Positions 1-7,569 of a DNA stretch of 15,888 nucleotides are shown in pieces. The position numbers and the translations under genes were made by a program. Position 1 is the stretch's first letter. The number at the start of each line of letters is the position of its first letter. This DNA is from Ignavibacteria bacterium (lineage in GTDB: Bacteria; Bacteroidota; Ignavibacteria; Tepidaquicellales; Tepidaquicellaceae), in assembly GCA_016710985.1 (NCBI GenBank), contig JADJTX010000036.1:1-15888 (forward strand), read 5' to 3'. The notes under the pieces are model-generated. The model had not been told where the DNA came from, did not search any database, and worked only from the letters and a program-made list of their open reading frames with translations.

Positions 1-1
1 T

Positions 2-382
2 GATACTTTAAGTTCTTTCGGTGGTTCTGTAGCAAGTGCGGGAGATGTGAATGGAGACGGATATTCAGATGTAATTGTCGGCGCAAGCATTCACAACAGC
101 TATACCGGAAGTGCATACATTTTTTACGGCGGAGCAAATATGAATAATGTCAAAGACAAAACTTTCTTCGGTCAGAATGCAAATGATAATTTCGGAACAT
201 GTGTGTCGTCAGCCAGTGACATTAATGGAGATTCTTATTCAGATATTTTAATAAGCGCTACAGGATACAATGGCTCAACCGGAATTGTTTATCTTTATCT
301 CGGAGGCGCTGATATGGATAATGTCTATGATCTTACTATGAACGGAGAAAATTTATTTGACTATTTCGGAACATCCGTCTAG
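2..382 (+). CDS. FG-GAP repeat fragment, N-terminal part visible in window
   Basis: This open stretch runs from the window edge to a TAG at 380-382 and holds two complete FG-GAP repeats (loops DVNGDG at 44 and DINGDS at 218). An internal GTG at 47 is only a formal start, because the frame is open upstream of it and the codons before it encode the usual repeat sequence. The stop falls where other repeats read S-V-S-E-A-G-D. The bases gtctagaaagcagg differ from the expected gtctcagaagcagg by one lost C and one extra A, so two compensating single-base indels would create the stop without a net frame change. The same frame continues directly at 383. Confidence 0.75.
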   Translation, partial: DTLSSFGGSVASAGDVNGDGYSDVIVGASIHNSYTGSAYIFYGGANMNNVKDKTFFGQNANDNFGTCVSSASDINGDSYSDILISATGYNGSTGIVYLYLGGADMDNVYDLTMNGENLFDYFGTSV

Positions 383-394
383 AAAGCAGGAGAT

Positions 395-1537
395 ATGAAC
401 GGAGACGGATATCCTGGTATAATCATCGGAGCTCCGATTAACAGCAGCAAAGGCAAAGTTTATGTCTATTACGGCGGAATGAATATGAACAACGTTTCGG
501 ATATGACTTTATCAGGAGAAACAACAAACAGTCAATATGGGAACAGTGTTGCCTTTGCCGGTGATATGAACGGTGATGGATTTCCGGATTTAATAATTGG
601 TGCATGGGGACATAACTCAAATACAGGAAAAGTATATTTGTATATGGAATCAATGACTGGATCGCTGTTCTCTGATTTGAAATTGAACGGTGAAGCAGTC
701 AATACTGCATTTGGAATTTCTGTTTCATCTGCAGGTGATGTGAATAATGACGGATTCAATGATGTGGTTGTCGGCGCATCGAATTATCAGATTAATTTTG
801 GCAAAGCATATATATATTTTGGCGGAGTAAATATGGATAATACTGCAGATATAACATTAAGTGAGGGTTCAGGGACAATTGGTTTTGGCTCTTCAGTATC
901 TTCTGCAGGTGACTTAAACGGAGACGGGTATGCAGATGTTATTGTTGGTGCAGCCGGATATAATAGTTCTCAGGGAAGAGCTTATATATACTTCGGCGGA
1001 TCTTTTATGAATAATGTTTCTGACGTTACATTGACAGGTGAAGCTACAGGAAATCTATTTGGAAATTCAGTTTCTGATGCCGGAGATGTAAATGGCGACG
1101 GATACAGTGATGTTATCGTTGGAGCTTCTTCATATCCTTCTACAGGTAGAGCTTACATTTTTTACGGCGGTTCAGCAATGAATAATATTCGTGATTTAAC
1201 TTTAGCTGGTGAAACAAATTCCAAATTTGGAGTATCTGTTTCCAATGCAGGGGATGTGAATGGAGACGGCTTTTCGGATGTAATAATAGGAGGAGAAAAT
1301 TATAGCAATGTTACAGGAAGAGCTTACATTTTTTACGGAGCATCATCAATGGACTCTCTGTCAGATGTTAATCTAACCGGACCCAGCAGCTCCTCATATT
1401 TTGGACATGACGTTTCTGATGCCGGAGATGTAAACGGCGACGGATATTCTGATGTTATTGTCGGTGTATGCAATCTGGAAAGCTTATGTTTATTATGGTG
1501 GATCACCTATGAATGGAACAGCAGATGTAACAATTAG
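395..1537 (+). CDS. FG-GAP repeat fragment, central propeller region
   Basis: This is the same frame as the preceding piece, reopened after the TAG at 380. It holds seven FG-GAP repeats (loops at 392, 563, 737, 911, 1085, 1253 and 1427) at an almost constant 174-base spacing (168-174), that is 58 residues per blade. Each repeat reads roughly FGxSVSxAGDVNGDGYSD, then VIVGA, then AYIYFGG and M(N/D)N. The ATG at 395 is internal to the DMNGDG motif and is not a biological start. The last 25 or so residues, after VIVG near 1466, leave the family pattern. They are out-of-frame translation caused by an indel near 1465-1480; the true frame resumes in the fragment that ends at 3032. Confidence 0.8.
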   Translation: MNGDGYPGIIIGAPINSSKGKVYVYYGGMNMNNVSDMTLSGETTNSQYGNSVAFAGDMNGDGFPDLIIGAWGHNSNTGKVYLYMESMTGSLFSDLKLNGEAVNTAFGISVSSAGDVNNDGFNDVVVGASNYQINFGKAYIYFGGVNMDNTADITLSEGSGTIGFGSSVSSAGDLNGDGYADVIVGAAGYNSSQGRAYIYFGGSFMNNVSDVTLTGEATGNLFGNSVSDAGDVNGDGYSDVIVGASSYPSTGRAYIFYGGSAMNNIRDLTLAGETNSKFGVSVSNAGDVNGDGFSDVIIGGENYSNVTGRAYIFYGASSMDSLSDVNLTGPSSSSYFGHDVSDAGDVNGDGYSDVIVGVCNLESLCLLWWITYEWNSRCNN

Positions 1538-3032
1538 TGCACCAGGAATTAATCCTAATTTTGGAATTTCCGTTTCATCTGCCGGAGATATTAATAAAGA
1601 TGGATTTTCAGATATGTTAGTTGGATCTTTTGATAATCCTCCAATTGGAAGCCCATCTGTCATTGGAAAAGCATTTATTTATTTCGGAGGATTATCAATG
1701 AATAGTACTGAAGATATTACATTGCCGGGAAGCAACCCTTCAGATCTTTTCGGATATGCATTATCAGAAGCAGGAGATTTAAATGGTGATGGGAATATTG
1801 ATTTGATAGTTAGTGAACTGGGATACAACTCAAATATCGGCCGAACTTCAATTTATTTTACAATTACACCTAATGTAAAACCAAATCTCATTAGTATCAA
1901 AGATGTCCCAAATGACCAGGGAGGATTTGTAAAATTAAAATGGGTGAAGAGCACTTTTGATGTTCCTGTTATCGGGACAATTACAAGTTATCTTATAGAA
2001 AGAAGTGTGCCGCCGGCAAACAACGGTTACCAGTGGGAACAAATCGGAACCGTCATGCCTACTTTAGACAATTTGTATTACTATTATACTTGCTCGACTC
2101 CGGCCGACTCAGGAGTTAACGGAAACAGTACTTTTCATTTCAGAATTACTGCATATGCAGGTACTTCTACTTTTTATCGCTCAAACATTCTCAGCGGAAA
2201 CAGCATTGACAATCTTGCTCCTGTTCAGGTTCAGGCATTTGCTGCCCATGCAGGTTCAAACAATGTTCGTCTCACCTGGCTCAGAAATCACGAATCTGAT
2301 CTGCAAAATTATTTGATCTACAGAAGCACTTCACCAACAATCAATATTAATACCGAGCCTGTCTTCGCATCTACTTACGATTCAACATTTCTCGATACAA
2401 ATCCCTTGGCAGGAACATATTATTTTATAGTTGCACAGGATATTCACAATAATAAAAGCCCGGCAGTCTCTCCCGGAAATCAGGGCATTACAATTAACCT
2501 AACTGCATCAATAGAAGGGTTTTACAATTCTTCTGCAAATACACAGATCAGCGATACAATAAAAGTTTATCTGAGAAATGTTAATTCACCTCACTTAGTA
2601 GTTGATTCCGCAAGATCAGTCTTGAATTCAAACGGGAATGCAGTCCTCAATTTTGGGAATGCATCTTCTGGACAATACTATATTGTCATAACACACAGGA
2701 ATGCTCTGGAAACATGGAGCAAATCCGGAGGTGAATTGTTGTCAACTTCCGGTACTGTGAATTATGACATGTCAGACCTTTCTTCAAAAGCATTCGGAAA
2801 TAATATTAAACAAATCGATCACACACCGGTCAGGTTTGGGTTCTACAGCGGTGATGTGAATCATGACAGGGTTATTGATCTTACTGATCTGATACTTGTA
2901 TATAACGACGTCAAAAATTTCAATTCAGGATATATAAACTCAGATATTAACGGAGATAACATAACTGATCTGTCAGACCTGCTAATTACCTATAACAATT
3001 CGGTAAATTTTGTGAGCGTGATCAGACCGTGA
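1452..3032 (+). CDS. C-terminal half: two FG-GAP repeats, Fn3-like pair, HRN-ETWS module, dockerin-like EF-hand pair
   Basis: Family sequence begins near 1478 (KAYVYYGG); the ATG at 1452 is out of frame with the true gene. In order: FG-GAP loops at 1587 and 1776; a first Fn3-like domain opening with KDVPNDQGG near 1900; a second with LTWLRNHESDL and YLIYRST near 2270-2330; a beta-rich module containing HRNALETWSK near 2695-2725; then two EF-hand loops of dockerin type. Loop 1 is DVNHDRVIDLTD (2853-2888) and loop 2 is DINGDNITDLSD (2943-2978), both with the Asp/Asn ligands at loop positions 1, 3, 5, 9 and 12. The protein ends in VIRP. Dockerin-like pairs bind calcium and usually mediate protein-protein docking. 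No cohesin is visible in the window, so the partner is unknown. This is the best preserved part of the gene. Confidence 0.88.
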   Translation: MLLSVYAIWKAYVYYGGSPMNGTADVTISAPGINPNFGISVSSAGDINKDGFSDMLVGSFDNPPIGSPSVIGKAFIYFGGLSMNSTEDITLPGSNPSDLFGYALSEAGDLNGDGNIDLIVSELGYNSNIGRTSIYFTITPNVKPNLISIKDVPNDQGGFVKLKWVKSTFDVPVIGTITSYLIERSVPPANNGYQWEQIGTVMPTLDNLYYYYTCSTPADSGVNGNSTFHFRITAYAGTSTFYRSNILSGNSIDNLAPVQVQAFAAHAGSNNVRLTWLRNHESDLQNYLIYRSTSPTININTEPVFASTYDSTFLDTNPLAGTYYFIVAQDIHNNKSPAVSPGNQGITINLTASIEGFYNSSANTQISDTIKVYLRNVNSPHLVVDSARSVLNSNGNAVLNFGNASSGQYYIVITHRNALETWSKSGGELLSTSGTVNYDMSDLSSKAFGNNIKQIDHTPVRFGFYSGDVNHDRVIDLTDLILVYNDVKNFNSGYINSDINGDNITDLSDLLITYNNSVNFVSVIRP

Positions 3033-3047
3033 GATGCTGCATGTCAA

Positions 3048-3058
3048 ACGTCAGACGT
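3048..3058. other. short perfect palindrome ACGTCAGACGT
   Basis: Two five-base arms, ACGTC and GACGT, flank a single A, 16 bases after the stop of the first FG-GAP gene and 52 bases before the next start. No T-run follows, so it is not a convincing terminator. It could be a protein-binding site or chance. Confidence 0.2.
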
Positions 3059-3064
3059 GTGTTA

Positions 3065-3098
3065 ACCAATTAACTAATCAACTAATTAACTATTAACT
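3065..3098. repeat. low-complexity AACTAAT-type repeat
   Basis: A run of degenerate TTAACT / TCAACT / CTAATTAAC units fills the gap between the two FG-GAP genes, just upstream of the ribosome binding site. Related TAACTATCAACTATCAA tracts appear at 7071-7095, and their reverse form (GTTAGTAGTTAGTAG) at about 6998-7015. Such tracts are seen between genes in other AT-rich bacteria; function is unknown. Confidence 0.5.
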
Positions 3099-3104
3099 AA
3101 GGAG
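3099..3104 (+). promoter_or_regulatory. Shine-Dalgarno sequence AAGGAG
   Basis: AAGGAG lies five bases before the ATG at 3110, ideal spacing, and fixes that start. It stands out because none of the other visible starts (8405 minus, 8723, 12314) has a recognisable Shine-Dalgarno sequence. Confidence 0.75.
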
Positions 3105-3109
3105 AAAAA

Positions 3110-4111
3110 ATGAAACGGTACATTCTGCACTTTCTATCAGTGACAATTATCTTAACAATAGTTTTTTTAAATGCTAATGCTCAGTCCGTCGACAAGAGAA
3201 AAACAAATAAAACACTGCCGGACGGTGTCACAAACGAATGGCTCAACAGCATACAGGATGAACACGGAAATAAGATAAATGAAAATGATGATGAAGGTGA
3301 TGCTATGCAGGAAAAGTATTTTACGGGATATGCCGCAAATGACAATTTTGGATTTTCTGTATCATCAGCAGGGGATGTGAATGGTGACGGGTTTAATGAT
3401 ATAATTATCGGCGCGCCTTTTAATGATGCAGCGGGTTCAGATGCAGGCAGAGCTTATATATATTTCGGCGGAAATATAATTAACTCCGGCGTTGATGTGA
3501 TACTTACCGGAGCTGCTGCCGGAGATAAATTCGGAATTTCAGTTTCTTCTGCCGGAGATATTAACGGTGACGGATTCTTTGATGTTATTGCCGGAGCAAA
3601 TTTTAATGATGCAGGAGGATCAAATGCCGGAAGAGCTTATATTTATTTCGGCGGAAATACAATGAACAATGTTGCAGATGTAATATTGACAGGAGCTTCC
3701 GTGAACGATTACTTTGGTTCATCATTGTCATCAGCCGGAGACGTGAACAGTGACGGATACATTGATGTGATAGTTGGTGCAATTAGAAATGACGCAGGAG
3801 GAACAGATGCAGGCAGAGCTTACATTTACTTCGGCGGATCTGTAATGAATAATATTGCTGATGTAACTTTAACAGGAGCTGCTGCTAATGATTTTTTCGG
3901 ATATTCAGTTTCAGAGTCAGGAGATGTAAACGCTGACGGATACAGTGATGTGCTGGTCGGTGCTCCCAACAATGATAATGCAGGAACAGATGCCGGCAGA
4001 GCTTACATTTATTTCGGAGGAGCTGTAATGAATAATGTAGCTGATATAACTTTAAACGCGCTGCTGCAGGTGATAATTTCGGCTGGTCTGTTTCTTCTGC
4101 TTCAGATGTAA
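3110..4111 (+). CDS. N-terminal fragment: signal peptide and FG-GAP repeats 1-4
   Basis: The ATG is set by AAGGAG five bases upstream. Residues 1-24 form a classical signal peptide: MKR, a hydrophobic core around FLSVTIILTIVFL, and a likely cut after ANA before QS. A short charged linker (about residues 25-70, KRKTNK and ENDDEGD) leads into four FG-GAP repeats of exactly 61 codons, with loops DVNGDG, DINGDG, DVNSDG and DVNADG. Each carries the insert NDAxGxDAGRAYIYFGG. After ADITL near 4050 the reading is out of frame and ends in a spurious stop at 4111; the true frame continues from 4060 one base earlier in phase. Confidence 0.87.
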   Translation: MKRYILHFLSVTIILTIVFLNANAQSVDKRKTNKTLPDGVTNEWLNSIQDEHGNKINENDDEGDAMQEKYFTGYAANDNFGFSVSSAGDVNGDGFNDIIIGAPFNDAAGSDAGRAYIYFGGNIINSGVDVILTGAAAGDKFGISVSSAGDINGDGFFDVIAGANFNDAGGSNAGRAYIYFGGNTMNNVADVILTGASVNDYFGSSLSSAGDVNSDGYIDVIVGAIRNDAGGTDAGRAYIYFGGSVMNNIADVTLTGAAANDFFGYSVSESGDVNADGYSDVLVGAPNNDNAGTDAGRAYIYFGGAVMNNVADITLNALLQVIISAGLFLLLQM

Positions 4112-4299
4112 ACGGAGACGGATTCTTTGATATAATTACCGGCGCGCCGGGAAATGATGCAGGGGGTTCAAATGCAGGAAGAGCCAATGTTTATTTTGGT
4201 GGTGTTTTGATGGATAATATTTCAGATATAGCATTTACCGGATCTGCTTCAAATGATAATTTCGGCTGGTCTGTTTCTTCTGCCGGTGATGAACGGTGA
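4060..4299 (+). CDS. middle fragment with FG-GAP repeats 5 and 6
   Basis: An open stretch in a different frame bridges the two large pieces. It reads AAAGDNFGWSVSSASDVNGD, then GFFDIITGAP, NDAGGSNAGRANVYFGG, and a second repeat up to SVSSAGDERstop. The stop at 4297-4299 arises because two bases are missing between GAT and AAC of the expected DVNGD loop. The following 40 bases encode NGDSYSDLIIGAPNNS in the next frame. Without this fragment the 61-residue repeat periodicity of the gene would be broken. Confidence 0.75.
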   Translation, partial: AAAGDNFGWSVSSASDVNGDGFFDIITGAPGNDAGGSNAGRANVYFGGVLMDNISDIAFTGSASNDNFGWSVSSAGDER

Positions 4300-4388
4300 C
4301 AGTTACAGTGATTTAATAATCGGAGCTCCGAATAACAGTTCCCGGAGCAAATTATGGCAGAGCTTATGTTTATTTCGGAGGCATTTCA

Positions 4389-6983
4389 ATGGATAACATT
4401 GCTGATGAATTTATGTCCGGATCAGCAGTCAATGATAATTTCGGATATTCTGTCTCTTCAGCCGGTGATGTAAACGGTGACGGCTACAGTGATTTAATTG
4501 CGGGAGAGATCTACAATGATGCTGGAGGATTGGACGCAGGAAGGGCATACGTTTATTTAAACTCAATGATCGGAACAGATATTCCGAATATAACTTTGAC
4601 CGGAGATGCAGCTCAGGTTAATTTAGGATTTTCGGTTTCATCAGCCGGTGATGTAAACGGAGACGGATATACTGATATAATAGCCGGCGCTCCCGGTTAC
4701 AGTACGGGAGGAACAATTCCCGGGAAAGCATATATATTCTTTGGTGGAATTAATATGGATAATACAGCAGATATAATTATGACCGGAGCGTCAGATGATT
4801 TTTTTGGATTAACAGTATCATCAGCCGGAGATGTGAACAGTGACGGATATTCCGATGTAATTGTCGGAGCTTATGGTGGAGTTTCTGCAGGAACAGCATA
4901 TATATACTTTGGAGGAGCTTCAATGAATAATGCAGCCGATGTAATAATGAGCGGAGAAGTTTTGTATGATGCCTTCGGATATTCTGTTTCATCAGCAGGT
5001 GACGTAAACGGAGACGGATATTCTGATGTAATAGTCGGAGCGCAATTAAATAATGAAGGAGCTGTATATGGCGGAAAAGCGTATATTTTTTTCGGAGGAA
5101 ATTCCATGAACAATACTTATGATGTTGCTTTAGTAGGGTATGTCCCATCAGGTCAATTTGGGCATTCAGTATCAACAGCCGGTGATGTAAACGGAGATGG
5201 TTTCAGCGATGTAATTGCAGGAGCTCCTTATACTAACTCCGGACCATCAAGCGCATATATTTATTACGGCGGAAGCGTTATGAATAATAGTCCTGATGTC
5301 ACTCTGACAGGGGAAGCACAGTATGATATTTTTGCCGTTTCGGTATCAACAGCCGGAGACGTAAACAGTGACGGGTTTAGTGATGTAATAATCGGATCAC
5401 CACAAAATAATGATTATGGAGGCAAAGCATATATCTATTTCGGAGGATATCAAATGGATAATATTTCAGATTTAATTATTAATGAAGCCGTTGGTTATAA
5501 TTTACTCGGAACTTCAGTGTCAACAGCAGGAGATGTTAACGGTGATGGATACAGTGATATTGTAGTAGGCGCAAATGGAAATATTTCTAACGGAAATAAT
5601 TCAGGAAGAGCATATGTTTATTTCGGTGGAAGGGTAATGAATAATATATCGGATATAATTATTACAAATTCCATAACAGGTGATAATCTCGGCTGGTCAG
5701 TTTCAACTGCAGGTGATTTAAACAATGATGGGTTCAGTGATCTTATTATCGGAGCTCCCTTTAATGACGCAGGAGGAAATAATTCCGGGAGAACATATAT
5801 TTATTTATCATCTCCGCCCTCGGTCCAGCCAATATTAACAACAGTAAAAGATGTGCCGAATGATCAGGGAGGTAAGCTTTATCTCAAATGGGCAAGAAGC
5901 GGATATGATGTTCCGGGAATAAGTAAAATTACCTCATATGCAGTATTAAGAAGCTACCCTCCGGTGAATGGAAATTTTGCCTGGCAGACTGTTACTGAAA
6001 TTAATGCTGAACAGCTTCCGTTCTATTCTTTCACTGATAATACACCTGTTGACTCTTCTGCAAATAACAGCGGAACTTTCTTTTACAGAATTAAAGCAAA
6101 AACAAATAACATTTCAGAATACTGGTACTCAGCCATATTATCCGGAAGAAGTCTGGATAATTATGCCCCTGAAATGGTTCAGCAGTTCAGTGCATCACCT
6201 GTTTCAAATAATATAAATCTGACATGGAAAAGAAATACTGAACCTGATCTTTTCAATTACATTATTTACAGAAGCATTAACCCGTCAATTGATCCTGATA
6301 CGGAAGTTCCATACGCATCAACTGCTGATTCTGTTTATCTTGATACAGCGCCGCTTACCGGAGCGTATTATTATTTCATATATGCGCAGGATATTCATAA
6401 TAATAAAAGCCCTGTAACTGTTACTTCGAATCCGGTGATTACATTAAATCTTACTTTGTTCATACAAGGATTTTACAACACCGCAACTAATCAGCAGGTA
6501 AGCGATACTGTAAAAGTATATTTAAGGAGTATAGTTTACCCGTACAATAATATTGATTCGGCAAAAACCATTCTGTCATCAAACGGCAGTGCGGCAGCTC
6601 TCTTTGGAAATGCTCCCTCAGGACAGTATTATATTGTGATCAATCACAGGAATGCACTGGAGACGTGGAGTAAACCGGGTGGTGAAACAATGATCAGAGG
6701 CGGTTCTGTAAACTATGATATCTCTGATCTTTCTTTGAAGGCATATGGAAATAATATTAAACAGATTGACAATGCACCGGTCAGATTTGGGATTTTCAGC
6801 GGTGATGTGAATCATGACGGGTTTATTGATCTGACTGATTTGCTGTTTGTGTATAATGACGGCAAGAATTTTAATTCGGGCTATATAGATTCGGATGTAA
6901 ACGGTGATAATATTACCGACCTTTCGGACTTAATAATTACACACAATAACTCTGTGGACTTTGTAGCGAAATTTACACCGTAG
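4389..6983 (+). CDS. C-terminal fragment: FG-GAP repeats 7-14, Fn3-like pair, HRN-ETWS module, dockerin-like EF-hand pair
   Basis: This is the longest intact frame in the window (864 codons). The ATG at 4389 lies inside repeat 6 (FGGISMDN) and is not the gene start; in-frame coding already runs from about 4342. Eight FG-GAP loops follow at 171-183 base spacing. From about 5830 come a first Fn3-like domain (KDVPNDQGGKLYLKW), a second (LTWKRNTEPDL and YIIYRSINPS near 6220-6280), the beta-rich module with HRNALETWSK near 6645-6675, and EF-hand loops DVNHDGFIDLTD (6804-6839) and DVNGDNITDLSD (6894-6929), both complete. The tail is far more alike between this gene and the upstream paralogue than the repeats are, which points to duplication of the whole gene with later repeat drift. 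Confidence 0.9.
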   Translation: MDNIADEFMSGSAVNDNFGYSVSSAGDVNGDGYSDLIAGEIYNDAGGLDAGRAYVYLNSMIGTDIPNITLTGDAAQVNLGFSVSSAGDVNGDGYTDIIAGAPGYSTGGTIPGKAYIFFGGINMDNTADIIMTGASDDFFGLTVSSAGDVNSDGYSDVIVGAYGGVSAGTAYIYFGGASMNNAADVIMSGEVLYDAFGYSVSSAGDVNGDGYSDVIVGAQLNNEGAVYGGKAYIFFGGNSMNNTYDVALVGYVPSGQFGHSVSTAGDVNGDGFSDVIAGAPYTNSGPSSAYIYYGGSVMNNSPDVTLTGEAQYDIFAVSVSTAGDVNSDGFSDVIIGSPQNNDYGGKAYIYFGGYQMDNISDLIINEAVGYNLLGTSVSTAGDVNGDGYSDIVVGANGNISNGNNSGRAYVYFGGRVMNNISDIIITNSITGDNLGWSVSTAGDLNNDGFSDLIIGAPFNDAGGNNSGRTYIYLSSPPSVQPILTTVKDVPNDQGGKLYLKWARSGYDVPGISKITSYAVLRSYPPVNGNFAWQTVTEINAEQLPFYSFTDNTPVDSSANNSGTFFYRIKAKTNNISEYWYSAILSGRSLDNYAPEMVQQFSASPVSNNINLTWKRNTEPDLFNYIIYRSINPSIDPDTEVPYASTADSVYLDTAPLTGAYYYFIYAQDIHNNKSPVTVTSNPVITLNLTLFIQGFYNTATNQQVSDTVKVYLRSIVYPYNNIDSAKTILSSNGSAAALFGNAPSGQYYIVINHRNALETWSKPGGETMIRGGSVNYDISDLSLKAYGNNIKQIDNAPVRFGIFSGDVNHDGFIDLTDLLFVYNDGKNFNSGYIDSDVNGDNITDLSDLIITHNNSVDFVAKFTP

Positions 6984-6996
6984 TGAATAGTCAATT

Positions 6997-7095
6997 GTTA
7001 GTAGTTAGTAGTTAATAGTCTATAGTGAAATTAAATAGTTGATAAGTTAGCCGGAATTAATTTAAGTCTGACTAACTATCAACTATCAATTATCA
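6997..7095. repeat. low-complexity AACTAT-type inverted tracts between convergent genes
   Basis: GTTAGTAGTTAGTAGTTAATAG on the left and CTAACTATCAACTATCAATT on the right are reverse-complement-like versions of the same unit. The right tract abuts the stop of the minus-strand gene. See the hairpin at 7038-7083. Confidence 0.5.
7038..7083. terminator. AT-rich hairpin between convergent genes, possible bidirectional terminator
   Basis: GTTGATAAGTTAG (7038-7050) pairs with CTAACTATCAAC (7072-7083) with one bulged A, enclosing a 21-base loop. It sits between the stops at 6983 (plus) and 7093 (minus), where a shared terminator would be expected. The stem is AT-rich and no clean U-run follows directly, so function is uncertain. 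Confidence 0.4.
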
Positions 7096-7569
7096 GTGTT
7101 TTTTCGATCTCACAAAATTGCTTGAATTATTATAAGTCTGAAGAAGATCAGTCAGATCAGTAATATTATTGCCGTCGATATCGGTAACTTTATATCCCAT
7201 GGTAAAGGCAGCTAAATTATTACTTACCGCTACAATATCCGTAAGGTCAATGTTTCCGTCCTGATTGACATCTCCATTATACAAACAATACTTTGTTCCC
7301 AAATGGATTTGATTATTGCCGAATGCCTGGGCAGCTGAATAAGTAAAATCAAAATCCTTTAAGTTATTCTCAAATTCTACCGGATTTTTGCTCCAGGTCT
7401 CAATTGTATTTCGGTTCTTTACAGTTATAAAGTAAGGGACTCTGTTCCCTATACGTGTGAAAGTAAATACTCCGTTCCCGTTTGAATCAAGAACTGCTTT
7501 CGCCGAATCTGCAATTGTGTAAGGAGATGTCTGATATCTTAATACTACTCTTGCTGTGTCTCTCACCAT
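7093..7569 (-). CDS. C-terminal fragment: HRN-ETWS-type module and dockerin-like EF-hand pair
   Basis: The ATG at 7567-7569 is internal; coding in this frame begins just upstream (YNSTTNK near 7585, after an indel). The module has SPYTIADSAKAVLDSNGNG and a variant of the signature, NRNTIETWSK, instead of HRNALETWSK. EF-hand loops are DVNQDGNIDLTD (7237-7272) and DIDGNNITDLTD (7147-7182), both with acidic residues at positions 1 and 12. The protein ends NFVRSKKH, a basic tail unlike the VIRP and KFTP ends of the FG-GAP proteins. In the downstream duplex an indel cannot be excluded, but the stop at 7093 precedes non-coding AT-rich repeats. Confidence 0.85.
   Translation of the reverse strand: MVRDTARVVLRYQTSPYTIADSAKAVLDSNGNGVFTFTRIGNRVPYFITVKNRNTIETWSKNPVEFENNLKDFDFTYSAAQAFGNNQIHLGTKYCLYNGDVNQDGNIDLTDIVAVSNNLAAFTMGYKVTDIDGNNITDLTDLLQTYNNSSNFVRSKKH

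Larger units (their letters stand above)
2..3032 (+). pseudogene. FG-GAP repeat surface protein with Fn3-like and dockerin-like C-terminus (interrupted, 5' end outside window)
   Basis: One gene read in three pieces. It enters from the left edge already in frame and shows 11 FG-GAP repeats whose Asp-x-Asn-Gly-Asp-Gly calcium loops begin at 44, 218, 392, 563, 737, 911, 1085, 1253, 1427, 1587 and 1776. Two Fn3-like domains (about 1881-2500), an HRNxxETWS module (about 2500-2830) and two EF-hand loops (2853-2888 and 2943-2978) follow. FG-GAP repeats fold as beta-propeller blades and bind calcium, and proteins like this are exported to the cell surface. The frame is broken by an in-frame TAG at 380-382 and by an indel near 1465-1480; translation on both sides keeps the repeat pattern. 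The neighbour at 3110 is a paralogue with the same domain order. Ligand and role are unknown. I think the interruptions are sequencing errors, but true decay cannot be excluded. Confidence 0.82.
3110..6983 (+). pseudogene. secreted FG-GAP repeat protein with 14 repeats, Fn3-like pair and dockerin-like C-terminus (three indels)
   Basis: This tandem paralogue of the gene before it is readable as about 1,290 residues once three indels are allowed: minus 1 near 4056 (ACCGGCGCT expected, AACGCGCT found), minus 2 near 4290 (GATGAACGG for GATGTNAACGG) and plus 1 in a CCC run near 4340. The net frame agrees exactly with the downstream open frame. Order: signal peptide; 14 FG-GAP repeats with calcium loops at 3374, 3557, 3740, 3923, 4105, 4288, 4467, 4650, 4830, 5001, 5184, 5358, 5532 and 5715; two Fn3-like domains; HRN-ETWS module; two EF-hand loops. 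Fourteen repeats would make two seven-bladed propellers (inference). It is probably exported and anchored or docked at the cell surface. With 77 bases between the genes it may be co-transcribed with the upstream paralogue. Binding target unknown. Confidence 0.85.

Noticed and set aside
380..382. In-frame TAG within an FG-GAP repeat as evidence of stop-codon reassignment or readthrough
   Set aside because: TAG also ends the genes at 6983 and 14748, and the local bases are explained by two compensating indels. No other in-frame TAG occurs in the long intact frames.
438..759. Minus-strand open frames opposite the FG-GAP repeats (438-653, 532-759, and likewise at 3885-4187, 4777-5175, 4871-5113)
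   Set aside because: They are antisense shadows of repetitive coding sequence, without family motifs; they mirror the plus-strand repeats.
4050..4345. Programmed ribosomal frameshifting in the FG-GAP gene
   Set aside because: Three different shifts (minus 1, minus 2, plus 1) within 300 bases, without a consistent slippery site or stimulatory structure, and similar breaks occur in all other genes. Sequence error is simpler.
44..5760. CRISPR-like or DNA satellite array suggested by regular GGAGATGTAAACGGAGACGG motifs every 170-180 bases
   Set aside because: The repeats are protein-coding FG-GAP blades in one frame, with codon-level variation and no spacers.
5968..6815. Open frames at 5968-6216 (plus) and 6618-6815 (minus)
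   Set aside because: They lie wholly inside the intact Fn3-like and tail coding region of the FG-GAP gene in other frames.
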